Below are positions 34,440-43,335 of a stretch of DNA of 64,000 nucleotides, piece after piece. The notes beneath the pieces are model-generated. The model saw only the letters and a list, made by a program, of their open reading frames with translations. It did no database searches and had not been told where the DNA came from. Both the position numbers and the translations under genes were made by a program. This stretch comes from RCIO01 sp035555795 (GTDB lineage Bacteria > Pseudomonadota > Alphaproteobacteria > Rhizobiales > Rhizobiaceae): NCBI GenBank assembly GCA_035555795.1, contig DATMGE010000072.1:1-64000 (forward strand). The letters are read 5' to 3'. Position 1 is the first letter of the stretch; every line of letters begins with the position of its first letter.

Positions 34440-35849
34440 CTAGCGCGTCATCGTCTTGCTCAGTTCCTCCTGCGGCAGGTAGGCGCCGGCGGCCCGCAGC
34501 GACAGCACGAGTTGCTCGGTGTCGAGGTCGCAGGCCGGCTGGCCGGTGTCGATATGCTGCTTGGCGGCGGTGCCGGCGGCCTGGCCCATCATGTAGGCAG
34601 CCGACTGGGCGCGGATCGAGCCATGCACCTGATGCCCGCTGGAATGGCAGCGCCCCGCCACCCAGAGGTTTTCCCAGCCCTTCGGTACGAGGATGGAATA
34701 GGGGATGCCGACCGAGGCGCCGCGTTCGAGTTTCAGCTTGCCGTCGAATTCGCGCTTGAAGCGCTCATATTCTTCCTTCGACGTGTTGGTCGGGTGGTTG
34801 TCCGGCGGGCGGTTGTAGACGCAGACCTGGTCGGGAAACTGGCGGCGCGCCGTATAGTCCTCGATCGTCAGCAGGAACTCGCCGACGATGCGGCGCGTAT
34901 CGCGCACCCCCATCACCGGTGCGGTCGCCACATGCTCGATATTTTCGCAGCCCGGCACGTATTTGCGAAAGAACTCGGTATATTCCACCGCGAGCTGCCG
35001 GCCCTTCATCATGCCTTCCGACAGGCTCCTGCTATCCAGCCCGTCGAGGCCGAATATGTGGCCGGCATTGAGGTTGGCGATCGAATTGCCGAGCTTATTC
35101 ATGCCGGGCATGAATCGGTCTTCCTGCGAGAAGTGTCCGTCTTCGATCGCCTTGTGCAGAAGCTCGGTGCGTGTCTTCAGCTTCACCGCATCGATGCCGG
35201 AATAGTCGCTGCCATAGGCCGGATCGTTCCAGTCGATGCCGCCATAGAGCGAGCAGAGCGTGGCGGGTGCGGTGTCGGGCCAGTCGATACCGGCCACCTT
35301 GCATTCCGCGCCGGCCAGCGCCGACAGCGTCGCATCGCCCGTGGCATCGATGAAGGCCTTCGCTTTGATGAAGCGATAGCCGTCGACGCTGCTCGTCACC
35401 GCGCCAACGACGCTGCGGCCTTCCACCTCCGCATCGATGACGCGGGTGAAGAAGCGCACATCGACGCCGGCCTCCATCATCTTCTCGTCGAGCAGGCGTT
35501 TCAGCCCTTCGGGATGGAAGGGGATCCAGCGGTTGTAGTGCTTGTGCCAGAAGTCGGGCGTCACGCCCGGTCCGAGGAAACCGCGCTGGTGCATGCTCTC
35601 GATGAGCTCGCGCGTGAAGCCGCCGACCAGCGTGCGCTCGCCGTCGCCCATCGGGCCGAAGGTGGTGACGAGCGATGCCGTACCCATGCCGCCGAGGCAG
35701 CCGGAGGCTTCCGCAAGCAGCACCTTCGCCCCGAGGCGCGCCGCGCAGATGGCGGCAGCCGAACCCGCCGGCCCGCCGCCGGCGACCAGAACATCGTAGC
35801 TCTCGTCGACGGGAACGTCCCGGACCAGCCTGTGCGTCGCGCCGGTCAT
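34440..35849 (-). CDS. FAD-dependent oxidoreductase (PF12831 type)
   Basis: 469 residues with an N-terminal FAD motif (VLVAGGGPAGSAAAICAARLGAKVLLAEA, near residue 20) and a cysteine in SGCLGGMGTA. FIDATGDATLSALAG lies near residue 165, and a VAGRCHSSGHQVHGSIRAQSAAYMMGQAAG C-terminal FAD contact follows. This is the PF12831 family, with diverse and mostly undefined substrates. It overlaps the upstream aminotransferase by 4 nt. The operon context suggests oxidation of an organic acid or amine produced or consumed by the aminotransferase (inference). Confidence 0.85.
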   Translation of the reverse strand: MTGATHRLVRDVPVDESYDVLVAGGGPAGSAAAICAARLGAKVLLAEASGCLGGMGTASLVTTFGPMGDGERTLVGGFTRELIESMHQRGFLGPGVTPDFWHKHYNRWIPFHPEGLKRLLDEKMMEAGVDVRFFTRVIDAEVEGRSVVGAVTSSVDGYRFIKAKAFIDATGDATLSALAGAECKVAGIDWPDTAPATLCSLYGGIDWNDPAYGSDYSGIDAVKLKTRTELLHKAIEDGHFSQEDRFMPGMNKLGNSIANLNAGHIFGLDGLDSRSLSEGMMKGRQLAVEYTEFFRKYVPGCENIEHVATAPVMGVRDTRRIVGEFLLTIEDYTARRQFPDQVCVYNRPPDNHPTNTSKEEYERFKREFDGKLKLERGASVGIPYSILVPKGWENLWVAGRCHSSGHQVHGSIRAQSAAYMMGQAAGTAAKQHIDTGQPACDLDTEQLVLSLRAAGAYLPQEELSKTMTR

Positions 35850-37057
35850 CGCGCCGCCCTCTTCATCTCGATTGGTTGCATCGTCTCGGTCTCCTCCCGT
35901 GACAGTATCGCCATCGCCGCCTGCACGCCGCCCGCCTGATGCGGCACCCCGGCCAGCGACAGTCCCATTTCGACGCCGGCGAGCGTGCCCATCAGCGTGA
36001 GATCGTTCAGGTCGCCCAGATGGCCGATGCGGAACACCCGGTCGGCAAGCTGCGACAGACCGTTGCCGAGCGACATGTCGAAGCGGTCGGCGATGACGGC
36101 GCGCAGCCGGTCGGCGGAATGGCCCTCAGGCAGGCGCACCGCCGTCAGCGAGTTAGAATGATGGCCGTTATGGCCGCACTGTGTCTCCAGCCCCCAATGG
36201 CGGACCGCGGCGCGCGTCGCCTCCGCATGGCGGGCATGGCGGGCGAAGACATTGTCGAGTCCTTCCTCCTCCAGCATGGCGAGCGCCTCGCCAAGCCCGT
36301 AGAGCATGTTGGTGGCGGGCGTGTAGGGGAAGAAGCCGCGCCCATTCATGTCGATCATCTTCGACCAGTCCCAGTAGGAGCGCGGCAGGCGCGCTGCACG
36401 CGCCGCGTCGAGCGCCTTGGAACTGACGGCGTTGAAGGAAAGGCCGGGCGGCAGCATCAGGCCTTTCTGGGAGCCGGCCACGGTGACGTCCACGCCCCAT
36501 TCATCGGCCGCATAGGGCATCGACCCGAGCGAAGAGATGGTATCCACCATCAGCAGCGCCGGATGGCCGGCAGCGTCGATTGCCGCGCGCACATCCGCAA
36601 TCGGCGAGACGCAACCGGTGGAGGTCTCGTTGTGGACCACGCAGACGGCGCGGATCGTGTGGCTGCGGTCCTGTTCCAGGGCGCGCCCGATCGCTTCGAC
36701 ATCGGCACCGCTTCGCCATGAGCCGGGCAGGATGACGGGCTCAAGCCCCAGCAGCGTCGCGATCTCGGCCCACAGCTTTGCGAAATGACCGGTCTCGTAC
36801 ATCAGCACCCTGTCGCCGGGCGACAGCGTGTTGACGAGCGCCGCTTCCCACGCGCCGCTGCCGGATGCCGGATAGATGATGACCGGACCGGCGCAGCCGA
36901 AGATGCGGCGCAACGGCTCCTTCAGCCCTTTGACCAGTTCTGCGAAGGCCGGGCTGCGATGGTCCATCGTCGGTCGGTCCATCGCCCGCAGCACGCGGTC
37001 CGGCACATTTGTCGGGCCGGGAATCTGCAGGAAATGGCGGCCGGCACGTTGGATCAT
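35846..37057 (-). CDS. Class V aminotransferase (serine-glyoxylate aminotransferase-like)
   Basis: 403 residues from ATG 37057, with GGGAGGAAC upstream. GRHFLQIPGPTNVPDRVLRAMDRPTMDHRSP, VIIYPASGSGAWEAALVNTLSPGD and AGSQKGLMLPPGLSFNAVS, containing the PLP lysine, match the SgaA/AGXT group, which transfers an amino group to glyoxylate. Serine, alanine or ureidoglycine are possible donors and I cannot choose among them. It is the first gene of the operon and lies 34 nt downstream of a palindromic operator/promoter. Confidence 0.9.
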   Translation of the reverse strand: MIQRAGRHFLQIPGPTNVPDRVLRAMDRPTMDHRSPAFAELVKGLKEPLRRIFGCAGPVIIYPASGSGAWEAALVNTLSPGDRVLMYETGHFAKLWAEIATLLGLEPVILPGSWRSGADVEAIGRALEQDRSHTIRAVCVVHNETSTGCVSPIADVRAAIDAAGHPALLMVDTISSLGSMPYAADEWGVDVTVAGSQKGLMLPPGLSFNAVSSKALDAARAARLPRSYWDWSKMIDMNGRGFFPYTPATNMLYGLGEALAMLEEEGLDNVFARHARHAEATRAAVRHWGLETQCGHNGHHSNSLTAVRLPEGHSADRLRAVIADRFDMSLGNGLSQLADRVFRIGHLGDLNDLTLMGTLAGVEMGLSLAGVPHQAGGVQAAMAILSREETETMQPIEMKRAAR

Positions 37058-37090
37058 CGACGAAGTTCCTCCCTCTTCACCACATGCGCC

Positions 37091-37119
37091 CATAATTCTG
37101 AATTATGAATGCAAGTCAA
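37091..37119 (-). promoter_or_regulatory. Promoter with 17-nt palindromic operator for the aminotransferase operon
   Basis: CATAATTC-T-GAATTATG at 37091-37107 is a perfect inverted repeat around one base. On the minus strand TTGACT (37119-37114), a 17-nt spacer and ATTATG (37096-37091) make a good promoter, and the palindrome covers the downstream half of the spacer and the -10. This is the layout of a repressor site. No second copy was seen near the GntR gene. Confidence 0.7.
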
Positions 37120-37286
37120 CCGAGGGCTACGAGGTGTGTGAGAGGCGAAGCGAGGAAGGGAATGAAGAGGAGGAGTGAAGGAAGTATCGTTGCCGTCGAG
37201 CGGGACGGGATGGTGGAAACTAAAGGCAGGTCGAGCGAACGCCGACGAACATGGCAACGGCCACACGTCGCGCCTATCGGCTCCTT

Positions 37287-37332
37287 GGAGCGGTTCATCG
37301 TTTTCACAGAAACGCTGGACTGTGCTCTATCT
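37287..37332. repeat. Palindromic intergenic repeat
   Basis: GGAGCGGTTCATCGTTTTC...GAAACGCTGGACTGTGCTCTATC has imperfect inverted arms (GAGC...ATCGTTT and AAACG...GCTC), the layout of a dispersed rhizobial palindrome. Confidence 0.5.
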
Positions 37333-37362
37333 CGCTCGTTGTCTCAGCCCGCATTTGGGCAA

Positions 37363-37393
37363 CGCCATTCCGCTTGGCCGCAAAATGCTCTAG
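37363..37393. repeat. Half copy of the 25.5 kb repeat, inverted
   Basis: CGCCATTCCGCTTGGCCGCAAAATGCTCTAG is, as reverse complement, CTAGAGCATTTTGCGGCCAAGCGGAATGGCG, matching GGAGCATTTTGCAGCCAAGCGGAAT at 25538-25560 with one internal mismatch. Confidence 0.65.
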
Positions 37394-37550
37394 GCGGCCG
37401 GGTCATGAAGAGATGGCGCGGTATCCGTCGAGGCTTGCCCGTCGAAACTACAGATTTGCATCTCAGGGTGAGATATCTCTGGCCGAGTCCCGACGTGGGT
37501 CCGATTGACTCAATCGTGCCTTGTCCGAAGCGCGCGCTAGAATCTGGAAG

Positions 37551-37574
37551 GGTGTACCGGCGAAGCCGGGCACC
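37551..37574 (-). terminator. Hairpin downstream of ribB
   Basis: On the minus strand GGTGCCCGGC-TTC-GCCGGTACACC forms a stem with one mismatch and a short loop, 8 nt after the ribB stop. The U-tract is poor, so termination strength is uncertain. Confidence 0.4.
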
Positions 37575-37581
37575 TATGATG

Positions 37582-38679
37582 CTAAAGAATTTCCGTCTCG
37601 CTGATGGCGATGCCGAAGCCTTCGAGGCCGACATAGTGACGCTCGCGCGAGGTCAAAAGCCGGATCGACGAGATGCCGAGGTCGCGCAGGATCTGCGCGC
37701 CGAGGCCGACTTCGCGCCATTCATTCTCGCGCTCCACCGCCTCGTCATGCGCTTCGGCGTGATCCGAAGGCCGCTTGCGGGCCTGATGGGCGACGCCGAC
37801 CGAGCCCTCGCGCAGATAGACGATGACGCCGCGATGCTCCTCGGCCATGATCCGCATCGCCTGGTCGAGCCGGGAATCCTTTCCGAACACGTCCGCTACC
37901 ACATTTTCCGGGTGCAGGCGCACCGGGATGTCGACGCCGTCGCGGATGTCGCCGAACACGACCGCCAGATGCTGCATGGCTTCCCAGGGCAGTGTATAGG
38001 CGAAGGCCTGCGCCTTGCCGGAGGGTGTCTCGACCTCGAAGCAGGCGACGCGCTGCACCAGCGTTTCCTGCCGCTGGCGGTAGGCGATGAGGTCGGCCAC
38101 CGAAACCTGCTTCAGCCCATGCTCCTCGGCGAATGCCTTGACCTGCGGCCCGCGCTTCACGCTGCCGTCATCATTGACCAGCTCGCAGATGACGCCGACT
38201 GGCGGCAGGCCGGCGAGCTTGCACAGGTCGACGGCCGCTTCCGTATGGCCGGAACGCATCAGCACGCCGCCCTCGCGCGCCACCAGCGGGAAGATATGGC
38301 CGGGCCGGACGAAGTCGCCGGCGCCGACATTGCCATTGGCGAGGTTGCGCACGGTCAGCGTGCGGTCTTCCGCCGAAATGCCCGTCGTGGTGCCATGCTT
38401 GAAATCGACGCTGATGGTGAAGGCCGTCGAATGCGGCGCGTCATTGTCGGCGACCATGGGCTGGAGGTTGAGGCGCTTGGCCTCCTCGCGCGGCATCGGC
38501 GTGCAGACGATGCCCGACGTATGGCGCACGATGAAGGCCATCTTCTCCGGCGTGCAATGCACCGCCGCGACGATCAGATCGCCTTCGTTCTCGCGCCCGT
38601 CATCGTCCATCACGACGACGATCTCGCCGCGCTCGAAGGCGCGCAGGGCTTCGACGATCTTCTTCTGGTCGTAGGACAT
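37582..38679 (-). CDS. ribB: 3,4-dihydroxy-2-butanone-4-phosphate synthase with degenerate RibA-like domain (RibBX type)
   Basis: 365 residues from MSYDQKKIVEALRAFERGE. The N-terminal RibB half is complete: VMDDDGRENEGDL near residue 25, FIVRHTSGIVC, and LMRSGHTEAAVDLCKLAG near 140, converting ribulose 5-phosphate for riboflavin synthesis. The C-terminal half aligns with GTP cyclohydrolase II, but the zinc-binding cysteine block (normally GDVFGSxRCDCG) reads VADVFGKDSRLDQAM, with no cysteines. That half is therefore probably not a cyclohydrolase, as in RibBX proteins. The frame upstream to 38742 lies in a repeat. Confidence 0.92.
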   Translation of the reverse strand: MSYDQKKIVEALRAFERGEIVVVMDDDGRENEGDLIVAAVHCTPEKMAFIVRHTSGIVCTPMPREEAKRLNLQPMVADNDAPHSTAFTISVDFKHGTTTGISAEDRTLTVRNLANGNVGAGDFVRPGHIFPLVAREGGVLMRSGHTEAAVDLCKLAGLPPVGVICELVNDDGSVKRGPQVKAFAEEHGLKQVSVADLIAYRQRQETLVQRVACFEVETPSGKAQAFAYTLPWEAMQHLAVVFGDIRDGVDIPVRLHPENVVADVFGKDSRLDQAMRIMAEEHRGVIVYLREGSVGVAHQARKRPSDHAEAHDEAVERENEWREVGLGAQILRDLGISSIRLLTSRERHYVGLEGFGIAISETEIL

Positions 38680-38704
38680 GTACTCACTCGCTTCGCTTGC
38701 TCGA

Positions 38705-38779
38705 AGCGAATAGCGAATAGTCAGTAGCGAATAGGGACGCACCCGTTTCCTATTCGCTATTCGCTACTCTCTATTCGCT
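38705..38779. repeat. Inverted array of the unit AGCGAATAG
   Basis: Three AGCGAATAG units (starts 38705, 38712, 38726) are followed across a GGACGCACCCGTTTC centre by three CTATTCGCT units (starts 38750, 38757, 38771). The arms can fold into a large hairpin between aroC and ribB. The last unit includes the aroC stop codon. Confidence 0.85.
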
Positions 38780-39872
38780 AAATCTTTCCCGTCTGTCCCC
38801 GGTGCCGCAGATAGTGATCGGCGATGGCGCAGGCAACCATGGCCTCGCCGATGGGAACCGCACGGATGCCGACGCAGGGATCATGCCGGCCCTTGGTCAT
38901 CACCTCGACCTCGTTGCCGTCGGCATCGACGGAGCGGCGCGGGGTCAGGATGGAGGAGGTTGGCTTCACAGCAAAGCGCGCCACGACCGGCTGGCCCGTC
39001 GCGATGCCGCCCAGAATACCGCCGGCATGGTTGGACAGGAAGATCGGCTTGCCGTCATTGCCCATGCGCATCTCGTCGGCATTTTCTTCGCCGGTCAGCC
39101 GCGCCGCGGCAAACCCTTCGCCGATCTCCACGCCCTTCACGGCATTGATCGACATGAGGTTGGAGGCGATGTCCTGGTCGAGCTTGGCATAGATCGGCGC
39201 GCCGAGGCCGGCGGGCACGCCGTCCGCCACGATCTCGATCACCGCGCCCACCGAGGAACCCGTCTTGCGGATGCCGTCCAGATAGCTGGTGAAAACAGGC
39301 ACGGAGGCCGGGTCGGGGGTGAAGAACGGGTTTTCGGCATCATGCACGAAATTCCAGTTCCAGTTATCGCGTGAAATCTCCTTCGTGCCCATGGCGATCA
39401 ATGCGCCGCGCACGTCGAGCCCCGGCACGACCTTGCGCGCCAATGCGCCTGCGGCGACGCGCGCGGCCGTCTCGCGGGCCGACGAGCGGCCGCCGCCGCG
39501 ATAGTCGCGGATGCCATATTTCACGTCATAGGCATAGTCGGCATGGCCGGGTCGGTAGCGTCGGGCGATGTCGCCATAATCCTTGGAGCGCTGGTCGACA
39601 TTCTCGATCATCATCGAGATCGGCGTGCCGGTGGTGACGAGCTCGTCGCCGTCCTCCATGACACCGGAAAGGATACGCACTTCGTCGGGTTCGCGCCGCT
39701 GGGTGACGAAGCGCGACTGGCCGGGACGGCGACGGTCGAGGTCGGCCTGGATATCGGCCAGCCTGAAGCGGATGCCGGGCGGGCAGCCGTCCACCACGCA
39801 GCCCAGCGCGGGGCCGTGGCTTTCGCCCCAGGTCGTCACCCGGAAAAGATGGCCGAACGTATTGTGAGACAT
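38778..39872 (-). CDS. aroC: Chorismate synthase
   Basis: 364 residues from MSHNTFGHLFRVTTWGESHGPALGCVVDGCPPG, the family signature start. RSSARETAARVAAGALA and GGILGGIATGQPVVARFAVKPTSS are further conserved blocks. The reduced-flavin-dependent enzyme makes chorismate from EPSP, the last common step to aromatic amino acids. The open frame to 39977 has no family similarity. It lies upstream of ribB on the same strand with the AGCGAATAG array between. Confidence 0.97.
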   Translation of the reverse strand: MSHNTFGHLFRVTTWGESHGPALGCVVDGCPPGIRFRLADIQADLDRRRPGQSRFVTQRREPDEVRILSGVMEDGDELVTTGTPISMMIENVDQRSKDYGDIARRYRPGHADYAYDVKYGIRDYRGGGRSSARETAARVAAGALARKVVPGLDVRGALIAMGTKEISRDNWNWNFVHDAENPFFTPDPASVPVFTSYLDGIRKTGSSVGAVIEIVADGVPAGLGAPIYAKLDQDIASNLMSINAVKGVEIGEGFAAARLTGEENADEMRMGNDGKPIFLSNHAGGILGGIATGQPVVARFAVKPTSSILTPRRSVDADGNEVEVMTKGRHDPCVGIRAVPIGEAMVACAIADHYLRHRGQTGKI

Positions 39873-40055
39873 GATGATCGAACCCCGGAGGCATGCCGCG
39901 CGCCTGCGCCGCCATGCTCTATCGGCCAAGGCCGGTCCGGTCAAACCTGATGCTGGGCGATTCAAGTTTTGACACATTCAGGGGCTTTCTGCTTCGATCA
40001 GAAAAACCTCGAAGCGCCTCGAGCGAAGGCGTGCGCCGAATCAGAGGAAATCCTC

Positions 40056-40307
40056 ATGCGTATCATCCTTGCCGCGACCATCGCCCTGTTCCTGGCCGTC
40101 CTGGGCGCCAATGCCGAAAGTGCGGAGGGCAAGATCAGGAAGGTCAATGCCGATGCCATGACCGTCGTGCTGGAAGACGGGAAGACCTACAAGCTGCCGC
40201 CCGAAATGGATGTGACCGTGCTCGCCGCCGGCACCGAAATCCTGATCGCCTATGAGGTGAACAAGGACGGCGTGAATCAGATCACCGACATGGAAGTTCT
40301 GGAGTAG
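40056..40307 (+). CDS. DUF1344 secreted small protein
   Basis: 83 residues: a signal peptide (MRIILAATIALFLAVLGANAE) and a small beta-rich domain (GKIRKVNADAMTVVLEDGKTYKLPPEMDV) of the DUF1344 family, common in Hyphomicrobiales. AGAGGAA at 40043-40049 sets the start. Function unknown, periplasmic by prediction. Confidence 0.85.
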   Translation: MRIILAATIALFLAVLGANAESAEGKIRKVNADAMTVVLEDGKTYKLPPEMDVTVLAAGTEILIAYEVNKDGVNQITDMEVLE

Positions 40308-40313
40308 GAGGCT

Positions 40314-40904
40314 CTATAGCCATTCCAGCGCGCCGTCCCGCAGCCGCAGGATGCGGTCCTGCGGCACGTTCATCGCCGCGGCCTGCGCCGCATCCATGAT
40401 GCCGGTCAGCTTGAACACCGCGCGCACGATGCCGCCATGGGTGACGCAGACGGTCGGCTGCGCAACCGATTTCAGCCACGGCCGCACCCGCTCCACGAGC
40501 ATCTCATAGGTCTCGGCATGCTCGCCGGGCGGCAGGTAGTTCCACTTGTCGCGGTGGCGCGCGGCGCTGATGCCGGGCTGTTCCTTTTCCAGCTCGGCGA
40601 AGGTGCGCCCCTGCCAGTCGCCGAAATGCAGCTCCATCAGCCGCATATCGGTGCGATAGTCCCCGGCCGGCAGGCCCATGGCCATGCGCAGCCGCTCCAT
40701 CGTCTCGCGGGTGCGCCGCAGCGGGCTGGCCACGAAGTCGAAGGCCGCCGGATCCTCGACCAGTTCGGCAAGACGGCGACCGTTGCGGTCCGCCTGCGTG
40801 CGGCCGAGCGCATTGATGTCGGTGTCGGCCTGGCCCTGCAGGCGTGACTCCGCATTCCAGTCGGTCTGGCCGTGGCGCGCGAAATAGATGAGCGGAGAGG
40901 TCAT
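40314..40904 (-). CDS. Histidine phosphatase family protein (phosphoglycerate-mutase-like)
   Basis: 196 residues with the catalytic RHG in IYFARHGQTDWNAESRLQGQADTDIN near residue 10, ASPLRRTRETMERL near 60, and a second His in VCVTHGGIVRAVF near 155. The fold acts as phosphatase or mutase on small phosphoesters, and the substrate is unknown. It lies 28 nt downstream of fabI on the same strand and is probably co-transcribed. Confidence 0.9.
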   Translation of the reverse strand: MTSPLIYFARHGQTDWNAESRLQGQADTDINALGRTQADRNGRRLAELVEDPAAFDFVASPLRRTRETMERLRMAMGLPAGDYRTDMRLMELHFGDWQGRTFAELEKEQPGISAARHRDKWNYLPPGEHAETYEMLVERVRPWLKSVAQPTVCVTHGGIVRAVFKLTGIMDAAQAAAMNVPQDRILRLRDGALEWL

Positions 40905-40932
40905 GGGCGGCCTTCGCTCCTGCCGGTCAGGA

Positions 40933-41751
<819 letters not shown>

Positions 41752-41846
41752 GTGACGCTACTCCCGCTTGTGTGGCGCGATGTTCTGTTTGCGGGAGCCT
41801 ATCGCATAGGGTGCGGGAGGCTTCAAGCGCGGCTGACGCGGCGTCC

Positions 41847-42782
41847 TCAGCCGTGACGCGCGCGCAGGAAGTGTTCCAGCTCGTGGTCGCCCTCGGGCAG
41901 CATCACCCGCACATGGGCATAGAGGTCGCCATGGCCGCCCGTCTTCAGCGGCAGGCCGCGGCCCTTGAGGCGCAGCCGCCTGTCGGAGCTCGACCATGCC
42001 GGCACCGACAGCGCCACCTTGCCCGACGGCGTTTCCACCGCAACCTTGGCGCCCAGCACCGCGTCGGCGAGCTGCACCGGCACGTCCACATGCAGGTCGC
42101 GTCCCTCGATGCGGAAGCGCTGGTCGGAACGGAAACGGATCTTCACCAGCGCGTCGCCGCGCTGGCCGAAGGGCGACATGTCGCCCTGGCCCTTGAGCCG
42201 GATCGTCTGGCCGTCCTCGAGATAGGCCGGCAGCTTGACTGCGATCTTGCGCCCATCGGGGAAGAGGGCGGTCACCTTCGCGGCGGTCGCCACGTCCTCG
42301 ATCGACACGTCGAGCCCGACATTCAGGTCCGGCGGGGGAGGGGCGCGCCGCGCGGCGCGCGGTCCGGCATGTCCCTGGGCGCCCTGCGAGAATGCCTGGC
42401 CGAAGATCTCCGAGAAAATGTCGGATGCATCGCCGCCGCCGGTCCGGAACTCGAAATGCGATGCGCCGGGGCCACCCGCGCCCTGACGGAAGGCGGCGAA
42501 GGGGTCGCCGCCCTGCGCGTCGAAGCCGCCATCGCCGCTGGGGAAGCCGCGAAACCGCTCCTTGCCCTCGGCATCGATCTCGCCGCGGTCGAAAGCCTTG
42601 CGCTTGGCGTCGTCGCCAAGAATCTCATAGGCTTGGTTGGCTGCGGCAAACCGCTCCTTGGCCTTGGGATCGTCCGGGTTCTGGTCCGGATGATACTTCT
42701 TGGCCAGCTTGCGGAAAGCCGACTTTATGTCCTTCTGCGAGGCGTCTTTGGCGACGCCCAGAACGTCGTACGGATCGCGCAT
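41847..42782 (-). CDS. DnaJ/CbpA-like co-chaperone without zinc fingers
   Basis: 311 residues. J domain at residues 1-70 with the HPD motif in KKYHPDQNPDD, then a Gly/Phe-rich linker with IFSEIFG. Two C-terminal beta domains follow (DLNVGLDVSIEDVATAAKV, LKGQGDMSPFGQRGDALVKI). No CxxCxGxG zinc-binding repeats, so it is a type II (CbpA/DnaJ-C) protein that stimulates DnaK and may bind DNA. It lies between the lipoprotein gene and fabI on the same strand. Confidence 0.92.
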   Translation of the reverse strand: MRDPYDVLGVAKDASQKDIKSAFRKLAKKYHPDQNPDDPKAKERFAAANQAYEILGDDAKRKAFDRGEIDAEGKERFRGFPSGDGGFDAQGGDPFAAFRQGAGGPGASHFEFRTGGGDASDIFSEIFGQAFSQGAQGHAGPRAARRAPPPPDLNVGLDVSIEDVATAAKVTALFPDGRKIAVKLPAYLEDGQTIRLKGQGDMSPFGQRGDALVKIRFRSDQRFRIEGRDLHVDVPVQLADAVLGAKVAVETPSGKVALSVPAWSSSDRRLRLKGRGLPLKTGGHGDLYAHVRVMLPEGDHELEHFLRARHG

Positions 42783-42862
42783 GTTCGCTTGCTGCCCTTC
42801 CGGGGTGATGATGTGTCACGAACTATATGCGGTGCAATAGGAAGAAATTCCAGAGGCCGCGG

Positions 42863-43297
42863 TCAAGACTTGTCGAGCGACTTGAGCGACCATGCGCCGC
42901 CCTTGCTGCAGGCGCGCCCGTGATAGAGGCCCACGCCGTCAAAGGCTTCGCGCGTGGCGGAGAAGGTGCGGCAGGCGCCGTCGGCATCGAATGTGTCGGC
43001 GATGCGCTGGATCGCGCCGCTCGAGCCGGTGGCGATATTGACCCATGGCATCGCCTCCGGCGGTGCCTCGCCCGGCATCCAGCTCGCAACGGTGGCGCCG
43101 ATGGCGGCTTCGTCCGAGGTGTCGCCGTTCTGCGGCGTCGCGGAAGCGGTGGAGCCGGTGATGATCGACCGGTCGACGCTCATCTTGTCGAGGTCCATGC
43201 CGTTGGCGCAGCCGGCCAGCAGGGCGGCGCACAGCATGGCCGCGCCAAGTCTGGTGCAAGCGAAAGATCGAGGCGCTTCTTGCGCTTGCGACGCCAA
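42863..43297 (-). CDS. RT0821/Lpp0805-family surface lipoprotein
   Basis: About 144 residues from an inferred TTG start at 43297 (GGAGA is 8 nt upstream). The frame continues to 43375 but would enter the pdxH coding region. The N terminus has a lipobox, LLAGC, near residue 30. The C-terminal half (GAIQRIADTFDADGACRTFSATREAFDGVGLYHGRAC) matches the RT0821/17 kDa surface antigen-like family. Probably an outer-membrane lipoprotein of unknown function, divergent from pdxH. Confidence 0.8.
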   Translation of the reverse strand: MASQAQEAPRSFACTRLGAAMLCAALLAGCANGMDLDKMSVDRSIITGSTASATPQNGDTSDEAAIGATVASWMPGEAPPEAMPWVNIATGSSGAIQRIADTFDADGACRTFSATREAFDGVGLYHGRACSKGGAWSLKSLDKS

Positions 43298-43335
43298 TGG
43301 GCAATCTCCCCCGACGAGACGAATGGATGGCGATA

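Larger units (their letters stand above)
37120..37581. other. Intergenic region with repeats, no gene supported
   Basis: Between the operon promoter and the end of ribB. It contains two palindromic-repeat pieces (37287-37332 and 37363-37393) and a hairpin just past ribB (37551-37574). Open frames across it are low-complexity and lack similarity or ribosome sites. Otherwise I see nothing. Confidence 0.55.

Noticed and set aside
34440..37057. Idea that the FAD enzyme and aminotransferase are a known taurine or phosphonate pathway
   Set aside because: The aminotransferase matches the SgaA group in general, but no phosphonatase, Xsc or similar marker gene is nearby to support a specific substrate.
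37105..38727. A 540-residue plus-strand open frame opposite ribB
   Set aside because: The strand opposite encodes a clear RibB. The frame is a GC-driven shadow and its upstream part lies in repeats.
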